Part shown: positions 25,821 to 32,254 of the stretch, piece by piece
How the letters are laid out: each line of letters begins with the position of its first letter
Position numbering within the stretch: position 1 is the first letter of the stretch
Source: Actinomycetota bacterium
GTDB lineage: Bacteria; Actinomycetota; Acidimicrobiia; Acidimicrobiales; Ilumatobacteraceae
Assembly (NCBI GenBank): GCA_016213625.1
Contig: JACQZZ010000116.1
Coordinates: 1 to 64,000, forward strand
DNA: 64,000 nt
Reading direction: 5' to 3'
Position numbers and translations under genes: made by a program
The notes under the pieces: model-generated
What the model was told of the DNA's origin: nothing
Seen by the model: the letters and a program-made list of their open reading frames with translations, nothing else
The model's database searches: none

Positions 25821-26665
25821 ACCTGGTTAAAGGATGCGGCGGCCAACTTCCGAACCTCATCAACGGTGGAGGGCAGCCCTGTGACCCAGGACGAGGCAAG
25901 AAGGGCGCCGTCCGGAGTCTGCAGCTGTACCCCAAAGCTCTCGTAGGCAGGCATCAAGACAACCAATGGCGACACCGGCCCGCTCTTAGAAAGCTGCGCT
26001 GACGGGAAACTCCGTCGAGAGAGATACAGCAGCGCCTGGTCACCCAGATGGAGGTCTACCTCAGCGGATTGAGAGATCTCAAGGACCAGAGGACCGTTCT
26101 CTGCGAGCGGCGGAGACCATTCGTCAGGTTGCATCGGCGTCAAGCGCTCGGCATAGGCCAGCCCGGCAGTCGTCGATAGCCGGATCGAGCCACCGACCAT
26201 GGCGACCGTGATCGTGCTGCCGGTCTTGGCGCCGACCCGATCCGCGCCGCCTGGGCGCTCCGCCAGCAGCTCCAGGACCTCAAATCTAACGTCAGTCAGT
26301 GGGGTAATGCTGGGAACTTCTAGCCCATTCGCAAGGGCATCGACCGGCTCCAAGCCTCCAGACAACGTGTTCAATCGGCTTGGCTGGATGGACTGAACCC
26401 GCACACGCACGACAATGTCTGTCGCTTCGAGAAGGCTCTTTGCATCGATCGGCTGGAAGTCGACCGATATGGTCGGGGTGCCGACAAAGAGTTCAGAGGC
26501 CGGGGAGGCGGACTCAACTACGATCTTTGGCGTGGGCGCCAAGACCTCCGTTGATTGGAGAGCACTGGACGGCTCGGAGTGCGCCTGAGTTTGTCCGGAA
26601 TCTCCGCCACACGCCGCGACTGTCGCGGCGAGCGTCGCCGTAAGGGCAATCATTATTTTGGACAC
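25817..26665 (-). CDS. Secreted lipoprotein, unknown function
   Basis: About 282 residues from GTG 26665. Signal peptide MSKIMIALTATLAATVAAC-GGD contains a lipobox (VAAC) and a Ser/Gln-rich linker, so the mature protein is tethered to the outer face of the membrane. The body is beta-rich (ISVDFQPIDAKSLLEATDIVVRVRV..., VRFEVLELLAE, TITVAMVGG, LHLGDQALLYLSRRSF). This resembles repeat-like beta proteins whose 'ATDIVVRVRV' and 'GDQALLYL' elements recur in actinobacterial lipoproteins, but I cannot name a domain. GTG 26671 or ATG 26653 are alternative starts, the latter overlapping the protease stop as TAATG. It is coupled on both sides to protease and hydrolase genes, so co-production is nearly certain. 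Confidence 0.72.
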   Translation of the reverse strand: MSKIMIALTATLAATVAACGGDSGQTQAHSEPSSALQSTEVLAPTPKIVVESASPASELFVGTPTISVDFQPIDAKSLLEATDIVVRVRVQSIQPSRLNTLSGGLEPVDALANGLEVPSITPLTDVRFEVLELLAERPGGADRVGAKTGSTITVAMVGGSIRLSTTAGLAYAERLTPMQPDEWSPPLAENGPLVLEISQSAEVDLHLGDQALLYLSRRSFPSAQLSKSGPVSPLVVLMPAYESFGVQLQTPDGALLASSWVTGLPSTVDEVRKLAAASFNQV

Positions 26666-27318
26666 GAGCACCCACCCCACAACCCTAATGCGTGACCGTA
26701 CACCTGGCACCGTCCTTCGATATCTGGAGCGGTTAGGGCAGTGACCCCATTCGAGATATGCCACATGATAGTGGTGTTTAGGGAACTATGGCCGAGACCG
26801 AGTGCGTGTCCAAACTCATGCCCGGCCGCCCACTTCCAATTGCTTGGGCTCCGGAACTGCATTTGCGTCACGGAGATCACATTTCCGTTCACAGCCGTGC
26901 TCGTACAGCCCACTGAACTCGAGGAGCCGCAAATCATTGCCGTGCGAAAGTACACCGGGAAGCCGCTAAGACCATCCGGCGGATACGCGTCCTCAGTGTA
27001 GTTCCATTGATGCCCGTTAGTCTGATCCCAGAGCCCTGATCCGAAGCGCACGTCACTCAGATTCTGTGGAGTGAACCCACCGCCTTCGAAATGCCACACG
27101 AGAGATGCCCCGACCACATATCTGTAGCAGCCTCCGCTCGTTCCTAGTTGTCCCTCGCCGTTGTGACAGGTCCATTGGTATCCAGAGTCGGGCGGCGTAT
27201 GCGCCGAAACCTGACCAGGCACGAAACCGGAGATCGCAGAGCCTGCAGAAGCCACGGCGACGCCTCGGAGCCAAAGTGGCTGGCGCCTTGGCTGCTGACG
27301 AGCTTTGCCTGCGCTCAC
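26653..27318 (-). CDS. Secreted matrixin-like zinc metalloprotease
   Basis: This 221-residue exported metzincin has a signal sequence (RRQPLWLRGVAVASAGSAI... with likely cleavage after VSA at ~39) and a mature domain with HEFGHALGLGH (167-177). That is the HExxHxxGxxH zinc site, with the catalytic Glu at 168. A Met-turn follows (TTIMWH, Met185). This is the layout of peptidase family M10A/M57-type enzymes. Six cysteines in the mature part (for example CHNGEG, GGCYRY, MICG, VGCT, GRCQ, GCSCP) point to an extracellular disulfide-rich protein. The start overlaps the GNAT stop by 4 nt. It might process a partner encoded in the same element or degrade a competitor's surface protein; neither is shown. 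Confidence 0.82.
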   Translation of the reverse strand: MSAGKARQQPRRQPLWLRGVAVASAGSAISGFVPGQVSAHTPPDSGYQWTCHNGEGQLGTSGGCYRYVVGASLVWHFEGGGFTPQNLSDVRFGSGLWDQTNGHQWNYTEDAYPPDGLSGFPVYFRTAMICGSSSSVGCTSTAVNGNVISVTQMQFRSPSNWKWAAGHEFGHALGLGHSSLNTTIMWHISNGVTALTAPDIEGRCQVYGHALGLWGGCSCPK

Positions 27319-27911
27319 GACTCCACCTGGGCCCTAGCGTCATCGGCTACGTAGATCACCTGGAGGTCGTCTGCTGTCGGGGTCTGTCCAGACAGCACTT
27401 GGAGAAGCCACTGCTCGCGATACACCGCAAATATGTGTGTATCCCAGTAGCTGCCCATCGCCAGGAAGTGCGAACGGAGAACTCCCTCCTTTTGGAACGC
27501 GTCGGTCATGCGACCCTCCACTGACGCGACAGTGAAGTCTGGGATCTCCATATAGAGCTTCCGGAACGGGAATGTCTCAAAGAGATACGAGATGAGTAGG
27601 GCGCCAGCCTCTGCTCCGTAGCCACCACCGAGGACCGATTCGTCGACTGCAACAGCGATGTATGCGTACCCGTGCCGTAGGTTGACGCCATATGTGCAAG
27701 CCAAGCCGAGCACCCTTGAAGTACCTCGCTCTATGGCGACGAATGTCTGCGAGTCTTCGGCTTGGAGCGAACGAACGAATTCCTCGGACGCGAGGAGTGC
27801 ACCGTGGAATCGCCACCTCACAACATTTCCAGGTTGATTGAGGATGCGGTGAAGGTCCTCAAGGTGGTGGCCCTCGCACGGGACCAATTGAATCCGGATA
27901 CCCCGAGACAT
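27315..27911 (-). CDS. GNAT-family N-acetyltransferase
   Basis: This 198-residue RimJ/RimL-like acyltransferase opens IRIQLVPCEGHHLEDLHRIL (strand 1, helix 1). It then has FVAIERGTSRVLGLA and the acyl-CoA loop in VLGGGYGAEAGALLISYLFE (~93-111), followed by FRKLYMEIPDF (strand 5). A purine-rich G-tract just before ATG 27911 is a strong ribosome site. It heads the five-gene leftward operon and is coupled to the metalloprotease. It aligns over most of its length with the N-terminal domain of the divergently encoded GNAT-carrier protein (RxxG...EEF; FRKLYMEIPDF versus SVAKVYFEIPAF), so the two are paralogs. The acceptor substrate is unknown. Confidence 0.78.
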   Translation of the reverse strand: MSRGIRIQLVPCEGHHLEDLHRILNQPGNVVRWRFHGALLASEEFVRSLQAEDSQTFVAIERGTSRVLGLACTYGVNLRHGYAYIAVAVDESVLGGGYGAEAGALLISYLFETFPFRKLYMEIPDFTVASVEGRMTDAFQKEGVLRSHFLAMGSYWDTHIFAVYREQWLLQVLSGQTPTADDLQVIYVADDARAQVES

Positions 27912-28375
27912 TCCCCCCCACCTCTCGTTGACTCATAGTCGATCGCCAGCAGGGCCCGGCAGACCAACTTGACGGCGCGATCGATCCATTGGCAGCATGA
28001 CAGCCGAGGCAACATGTGTCAATGCGACTCTCGACGTGACGAGCTCGGCTAGGATCAATCTCCTGGCAAGTCTGTTGCCGGGAGCCAGGCGCGCAACATT
28101 CGGCGGTTGTTGTCGAGCATGCCGACCGACCAAACCTCCGAAGGAACCTGCCAACACGCTGCAGTTCATGAGCCAGTAGCGCTGCAGGTGGGTCACGAAC
28201 GGTGCGACTGGCTGCAACCCTTACGACAGTCAGCCGCAACAGCGATAGCTCCATTCCGCCGAAGCACTTGGACGTTCACCCGCGCCCGCCGGGGCAAGAT
28301 CATGATCGAGCCCCAGCGACGATCCGGGTGGTACAGCTAGTCGCGAAGGGAGCGTCTCCTGTCGCGGACTTCGTG

Positions 28376-28394
28376 GCGTATCAAGGATGTATCA
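28376..28394 (-). promoter_or_regulatory. Third copy of the TGATACAT pair
   Basis: On the minus strand TGATACAT (28394-28387) is followed 11 nt later by TGATACGC (28383-28376), 6 of 8 matching. Period and sequence match the arm-like sites at both element ends, but this copy is internal and inverted. Confidence 0.4.
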
Positions 28395-28860
28395 AACCGT
28401 CTGCTACATCGCCGTGTTGAGTCGTGTCATCTCGTCCGTCGACGGCGAGATAAGTGCAGCTCGGCGGCATGATTCGATACGAGACGAAACCGGGCGGACA
28501 CGCTGGACTTCTTCTACGGAGCAAGGATAGGCCCGGTCGGAGACCGGGTCAGTGGAGCATGATGCTCGAGATCGTGAACCACACACGGAGAAAGGGAGCA
28601 CCTCTTGGTCCGCCGGCGCCAAATGCCGAGGAATCCGACCACGGAAAGTGTCATCGGTAGAAGTCGGTGAAGGCATCCTTCTTGGCCCTTGGCCTAGCCC
28701 CTCCATCGTGAGTCTCGAAGCGCCGACCGTCATACGCAGGGTGAGACATGGCAGATCGAGAGGCCGGTTTGGTTGCACACGGTTTGTATGGCGCAGCGTC
28801 CGCTGGGCACGCCGAGGACTCCGCCGGGGGCAGTCTGTCGACGTTGGGTCAGCGCACCTT

Positions 28861-28898
28861 TGAACCAATAGAGATCGACTGAACCAATAGACATCGAC
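28861..28898 (+). repeat. 19-bp tandem duplication before the GNAT-carrier gene
   Basis: TGAACCAATAGAGATCGAC is followed directly by the same 19-mer with one change (G to C at position 13), ending at the base before GTG 28899. It replaces the place of a normal Shine-Dalgarno, so it may be a regulatory or protein-binding element or a recent slippage product. Confidence 0.6.
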
Positions 28899-29726
28899 GT
28901 GGATCAGGATTATCGTGCAGGAGTGACAGGAGTGGCAGGAGGTCTGTTAGTCGGGCTTGACACCGTCCAGGAGGCGGACATGCCCCGGCTGTACGAGGCA
29001 GCTCTCTCTCCGTGGAACTGGACGAAGAGCCGCTGGCGTGGCACGACCCCGTCTCCTGACGAGTTTCGTCAAAGTCTGTGGCGCGGAGTTCATGCGCAGT
29101 ATGCGGTTCGATCGAGTAGGAATCGCAGACTCGTGGGCTTGGTTTCCTCGTACAACTTTAATCCGCCTGCGTCGGTGCACGCTGCTTTCATGCCTGCAGT
29201 CCCGGAGATGGAAGGTCCGCCCGTTGTCGAAGCGCTTCTGCAGTTCGTTGAGCTGACATTCCGAGCAACCTCGGTGGCCAAGGTCTACTTTGAGATCCCT
29301 GCCTTCGTGGGGCTCGATCACAGTCCTTTTGGCGAGTACATCAGTCTCGAAGCTGTCCTGCGGAACTATGTGTATTGGGACGGAGAGCTATGGGATCTGT
29401 CGCACTGGTCGCTGTCCAGGACGGCGTTCGATACATACCTCAACTCTCTCCGCGTTGCGACACAGCCTGGTCAGGACTTTCTGAGTCTTGAGGCCTTCCG
29501 CGCGCGTTTGATGGCCGTTTGCTGCTTGGGTGATGACACCCTTCAGCTATCGAACTGTGATTCTCTGGCGCTGCTTGAAACAGCGCTACTGCTCGAAGCA
29601 CTCTGTGGACTGGACGCCGAGACGACGGTTCTGGAGAGTCGGACCTTGATTCTCAAGGTCGAGGATCTCTATCGAACGGCAATTGGTCGAAGCGCAAGCA
29701 AGCTCGTGCAAGGAGCAGAGAGATGA
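28899..29726 (+). CDS. GNAT-like domain fused to an acyl-carrier-like domain
   Basis: 275 residues from GTG 28899 (GTG 28923 and 28932 are possible). Residues ~18-180 follow the GNAT paralog encoded divergently: VGLDTVQEADMPRLYEAA, RWRG...DEFRQSL, RRLVGLVSSYNFNP, SVAKVYFEIPAF. The acyl-CoA loop is poorly kept (PEMEGPPVVEALL), so activity may be altered. Residues ~195-262 read like an acyl or peptidyl carrier protein: F-x3-L, GDDTLQL, then CDSLALLETALLLEALCGL and LILKVEDLYRTAIG. Ser222 in DSL sits where phosphopantetheine is attached. No stand-alone phosphopantetheinyl transferase, KS or adenylation gene is near. It heads the rightward operon; its stop overlaps the lipoprotein start (ATGA). 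Acyl loading and transfer is inferred. Confidence 0.68.
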   Translation: MDQDYRAGVTGVAGGLLVGLDTVQEADMPRLYEAALSPWNWTKSRWRGTTPSPDEFRQSLWRGVHAQYAVRSSRNRRLVGLVSSYNFNPPASVHAAFMPAVPEMEGPPVVEALLQFVELTFRATSVAKVYFEIPAFVGLDHSPFGEYISLEAVLRNYVYWDGELWDLSHWSLSRTAFDTYLNSLRVATQPGQDFLSLEAFRARLMAVCCLGDDTLQLSNCDSLALLETALLLEALCGLDAETTVLESRTLILKVEDLYRTAIGRSASKLVQGAER

Positions 29727-30334
29727 AATGTCGTCGAAGCGCGGCGAGCTTGGTGCTTTGCGCCACAGTCTTGCCCCTCGTAGGTTGTGGAACCTCTGAT
29801 ATGTCATCGCCCAGCGGTGAACCCTCCAGTTCTGAAATGTCCGTTGGTGACGTCTCCTCGACTGGTCCTGCGGTGCAGTCTTCCGTTGAGTCGGTAGTTC
29901 CCGAAAGCTCCTCAGCAACGGCAACCCGGACACTTGAGCTCGAGGGAGGCCGAGTTCTTGAGCTCCCGATGATCGCAGGCTTCGATGTAGAGGCGGCCCG
30001 ACTCACAACCAATGTCGCAGGCATCCAGGGCAGCCATGCGGTCTACCGTAACACGACGACCGGACAAAGCTTTGTGGTTGGTGAGTTGCGAGGTGAGCTC
30101 GTAGCAGCACAGTTGGCGAACCCGGCGGAGCATGGATATCAGCTTTTGAAGGGCAGCGATATCATGGGTGCACAGATCTATGTTAAGACTTACGGTGACC
30201 CAACAACCCAGGACTGGGCAAGCGTCGAGATAGCGTGGCCGATTAGTGACGATGAGGCGCTTCTGGTGAATGGGCAACACATGACCGTTGATGAATTGGT
30301 ATCGATCGGCCGGCAGCTGACGGTGAGGAAGTAA
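29723..30334 (+). CDS. Secreted lipoprotein, unknown function
   Basis: This 203-residue protein has a clear lipoprotein signal: MKCRRSAASLVLCATVLPLVGC-GTS, lipobox LVGC. A Ser/Pro/Glu-rich linker (~24-68) and a compact C-terminal domain follow, with TLELEGGRVLELPMIAGFDVEAARLT, AVYRNTTTGQSFVVGEL and DEALLVNGQHMTVDELVSIGRQL. No family recognised. ATG overlaps the stop of the GNAT-carrier gene, and the secreted gene starts one base after its stop (TAAcATG). Like the leftward lipoprotein it would sit on the outer membrane face, but the two show no obvious sequence relation. Confidence 0.72.
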   Translation: MKCRRSAASLVLCATVLPLVGCGTSDMSSPSGEPSSSEMSVGDVSSTGPAVQSSVESVVPESSSATATRTLELEGGRVLELPMIAGFDVEAARLTTNVAGIQGSHAVYRNTTTGQSFVVGELRGELVAAQLANPAEHGYQLLKGSDIMGAQIYVKTYGDPTTQDWASVEIAWPISDDEALLVNGQHMTVDELVSIGRQLTVRK

Positions 30335-30335
30335 C

Positions 30336-30893
30336 ATGACGCACTTACGAAGGATCGGCGCGTCGGCGCTCTTAGCATCAACCTCTGTCATTGCGGCGAC
30401 AAACGACGCAGCTGACGCCAGTGTGGCGGGGGGCAGCTGGGCCGCCACTGCATCCACGCTGTCACTCGGCTCCCTGTCAAACCAAGTTGGGTTCTGGCAG
30501 ACGCTTCTCTGCTCGAACAACCTGCTGCCGGTCGATGGCAGTTTTGGCTCGCTGACGAAGTCGAGAACAATTGCGTTTCAGAGCCAAATGCTTCATTACA
30601 CGGGGGGATGGCTAGATGGGGTCGTTGGTTGGCACACGTGGAGCGATACTCAGGCCGCGCGCGACCCGGATGCTCCGACGTACCCTGCACTCCAGTCGCT
30701 GACGGGCGGTTTCTACAGCTACATGGCCGGTGGGAATCCCGTGAAGCTCTACTGGGATGGCGGCTCCACTTCGCTGTGGAAGTTCGAGTTCAATCCCGGA
30801 GCTGGATCGGGAAACTTCGAAAACTCCAGTTCTCAGTGGATTCAAGCCACGAACTCACGGACCATAACAACTGGCAACTGCGTGTTCGCCTAG
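30336..30893 (+). CDS. Secreted peptidoglycan-binding-like protein
   Basis: This 185-residue exported protein has an N-terminal signal (LRRIGASALLASTSVIAATNDAADA, cleavage near ADA-SVA). Residues ~45-110 resemble the PG_binding_1 fold: LSNQVGFWQTLLCSNNLLPVDGSFGSLTKSRTIAFQ, then LDGVVGWHTWSDTQ. These are the three-helix pattern with 'VDGxFGxxT' and 'DGxVGxxTW'. The C-terminal ~70 residues are aromatic and Gly/Ser-rich (GGFYSYMAGGNPVKLYWDGG, LWKFEFNPG) and could be a small beta domain. Paired cysteines suggest extracytoplasmic folding. It is the last gene of the rightward cargo operon, convergent with the integrase (13 bp between stops). Confidence 0.7.
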   Translation: MTHLRRIGASALLASTSVIAATNDAADASVAGGSWAATASTLSLGSLSNQVGFWQTLLCSNNLLPVDGSFGSLTKSRTIAFQSQMLHYTGGWLDGVVGWHTWSDTQAARDPDAPTYPALQSLTGGFYSYMAGGNPVKLYWDGGSTSLWKFEFNPGAGSGNFENSSSQWIQATNSRTITTGNCVFA

Positions 30894-30906
30894 CGGGAGG
30901 GCGTGG

Positions 30907-32031
30907 TCAGTTCCGCTCCAGGCGCGCGACCACGGCGCTTTGACTACGCGGCAGCGCGTGCGAATACGTGTTGAGCAGCATCTCGGGGCTGTGGCCGAGG
31001 ATGTCGGCGATTGCTCGGAGTTCGCCGACGTCTCCAGCGTTGCTCACCATGTGGGTGGCCGCAGTGTGGCGGAGTCCGTGGGAGGTGAGCCGGGGGAGTC
31101 CGGTGTTCTTGACGATGCGTTCCAACGCCCGGTCGTAGGAGCGGGGGAGCACGATGCCGCCTTGGCGCGTCGTCACGATCAGGTTGCCGCCCTCCCATGC
31201 CGGACCAGCAGCAAGTCGTTCCGCGGCCTGGTCGGCGCGGCGTCGGGCAAGACATCGCAGGGTGGCGTCGTCGAGGGGGATGATCCTCCGCGAGCGTTCG
31301 TTCTTGGCGTCGCCCCATGCGGCGCCGCCGCTGACAGCCACGAGGCTCTCGTCGATGCGCAGTGTCTGCTTGTCGAGGTCGACGTCGTCCCATCGAAGGG
31401 CGAGCACCTCGCTACGGCGCAGACCGTAGAGCACGCCGAGCCGGAAGGCGATGGCCCACCGATGCGTGGAGGTGGCCTCGAGGAACAGATCGACCTCGTC
31501 CTCGGACCAGGCGACGGCGTCCTTGACGTTCACCGGCTTGGCGACTGTTCGAGGGAGCCCCACGCGAGCCGCGGGGCTGCGTGCGATGAGCCCCTCGTCG
31601 ACCGCCTCGGACAACGCTGCACGCAACACGTTGCGACAGATCTGCACGCTCCGCCTCGACAGCCTGCCGCCGGCAGCGAGCTTCTCGACCCACTCGGCAA
31701 CATCATCGCGATCCAAGCGCGAGAGTGGGATGGCGCCGAGGCCGGCCTCGATGTGGGGGATGGCCCAGGCGTACTGCTCGCGGGCCTTCTCGGTGATGTC
31801 GGTGCGGCCGGCGACGTATCGGCGCACCAGCCACCCCACGGTGCCGCGCTCCGTCGTGGCGTCGTTGGCCCGGACCCCGCGAGCCGCCGCCAACGCGGAC
31901 CGCTGCGACGCGAACGTGCCGAGCTGTCGCGGACGGTGCTTGCCGGTGGTGGTGTCGATGCCGTCGACGCGCACGACCCACTTGTCGCGCTGCTGGCGCA
32001 CCGTCGGCTGGCCGGTTGCCTTCCACGACAT
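30907..32031 (-). CDS. int: Tyrosine-family site-specific integrase
   Basis: This 374-residue phage-type recombinase has an N-terminal arm-binding AP2-like region (VRQQRDKWVVRVDGIDTTTGKHRPRQLGTF) and a SAM-like core-binding domain (~62-160). The catalytic domain carries Arg in YGLRRSEVL (~205), Lys in AKNERSRR (~243), HGLRHT (His318, Arg321), GHS (His347) and the nucleophile Tyr356 in NTYSH. All catalytic residues are present, so it should be functional. A GGAGGTGAC ribosome site precedes the ATG. It lies between the cargo and attR, and reads away from the tRNA, the standard arrangement for tRNA-targeting elements. It presumably uses the 48-bp tRNA-Pro repeat as core and the TGATACAT pairs as arm sites. 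Confidence 0.94.
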   Translation of the reverse strand: MSWKATGQPTVRQQRDKWVVRVDGIDTTTGKHRPRQLGTFASQRSALAAARGVRANDATTERGTVGWLVRRYVAGRTDITEKAREQYAWAIPHIEAGLGAIPLSRLDRDDVAEWVEKLAAGGRLSRRSVQICRNVLRAALSEAVDEGLIARSPAARVGLPRTVAKPVNVKDAVAWSEDEVDLFLEATSTHRWAIAFRLGVLYGLRRSEVLALRWDDVDLDKQTLRIDESLVAVSGGAAWGDAKNERSRRIIPLDDATLRCLARRRADQAAERLAAGPAWEGGNLIVTTRQGGIVLPRSYDRALERIVKNTGLPRLTSHGLRHTAATHMVSNAGDVGELRAIADILGHSPEMLLNTYSHALPRSQSAVVARLERN

Positions 32032-32064
32032 GCGTCACCTCCGTGCATTTCTGCGACCGGTGTT

Positions 32065-32083
32065 TGATACATCGCTGATACAT
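32065..32083 (+). promoter_or_regulatory. Candidate integrase arm-binding site, right end
   Basis: TGATACAT at 32065-32072 and 32076-32083, 11-nt period, 48 bp from the attR repeat and 34 bp upstream of the integrase ATG. It could serve recombination and also integrase autoregulation. Confidence 0.55.
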
Positions 32084-32130
32084 GGGCCGGTCGGCGAGTG
32101 ATGGTCACTCTATCAGACCTGGTCAGACCA

Positions 32131-32178
32131 GTCGGGGAGGGGAGATTCGAACTCCCGACCTCCTGCACCCAAAGCAGG
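32131..32178. repeat. attR: 48-bp repeat within tRNA-Pro
   Basis: Perfect copy of 19282-19329. It restores the 3' half of the tRNA after insertion, so the host keeps a working gene. Confidence 0.93.
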
Positions 32179-32203
32179 AACGCTACCACTGCGCCACTCC
32201 CCG
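32132..32203 (-). tRNA. tRNA-Pro(TGG)
   Basis: 72 nt folding as a full cloverleaf: acceptor CGGGGAG/CTCCCCG with discriminator A, D stem GCGC/GCGT with AGTGGTA loop, and anticodon arm CCTGC-TTTGGGT-GCAGG giving anticodon TGG. The variable loop is AGGTC, and the T arm is GGGAG-TTCGAAT-CTCCC. CCA is not encoded. It reads Pro CCA codons. The island enters at its anticodon stem-loop to 3' end. Confidence 0.95.
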
Positions 32204-32254
32204 GCGCCGCCGATGCTATCTGGGGGAAGGGATCGGCGGCGGGGGAGTGACCGC

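Larger units (their letters stand above)
27912..28898. other. 987-bp divergent intergenic region of the island cargo
   Basis: No convincing gene on either strand. The open frames (up to 154 codons) lack recognisable motifs and have odd composition. It must contain the promoters of both cargo operons. It also holds an inverted copy of the integrase arm-like repeat (28376-28394) and a 19-bp tandem duplication against the rightward start codon. The length is unusual for this gene-dense chromosome. A small RNA, a short peptide (for example ATG 27997, 60 codons, Cys-containing) or a decayed gene are possibilities. Confidence 0.5.
19282..32178. mobile_element. Integrative mobilizable element in tRNA-Pro(TGG)
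   Basis: A 48-bp perfect direct repeat bounds the element (19282-19329 and 32131-32178); one repeat plus cargo equals 12,849 bp. The right copy is the 3' part of an intact tRNA-Pro, and a tyrosine integrase gene sits immediately inside, reading away from the tRNA. From left: TA-like pair, excisionase-like HTH, MobF relaxase-helicase, lower-GC cargo (about 24.1-30.9 kb) and integrase. No type IV secretion, coupling-protein or replication genes are present, so it is probably mobilised by a helper. The left third has host-like GC while the cargo is visibly richer in A/T, which implies mosaic origin. Confidence 0.9.

Noticed and set aside
27997-28179. Possible 60-codon Cys-containing peptide as a RiPP-like precursor
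   Set aside because: No ribosome site, no leader/core pattern and no known maturase nearby. Mentioned only as a possibility in the intergenic entry.
28404-28868. 154-codon minus frame in the cargo intergenic region
   Set aside because: No recognisable motif, unusual Arg/Ser/Pro composition, and no ribosome site or promoter. Left as non-coding.
30940-32067. 375-codon plus frame opposite the integrase
   Set aside because: Shadow of the integrase, which has all catalytic residues on the minus strand.
19282-32178. Prophage
   Set aside because: No capsid, terminase, portal, tail or lysis genes. MobF relaxase and integrase indicate a mobilizable element.
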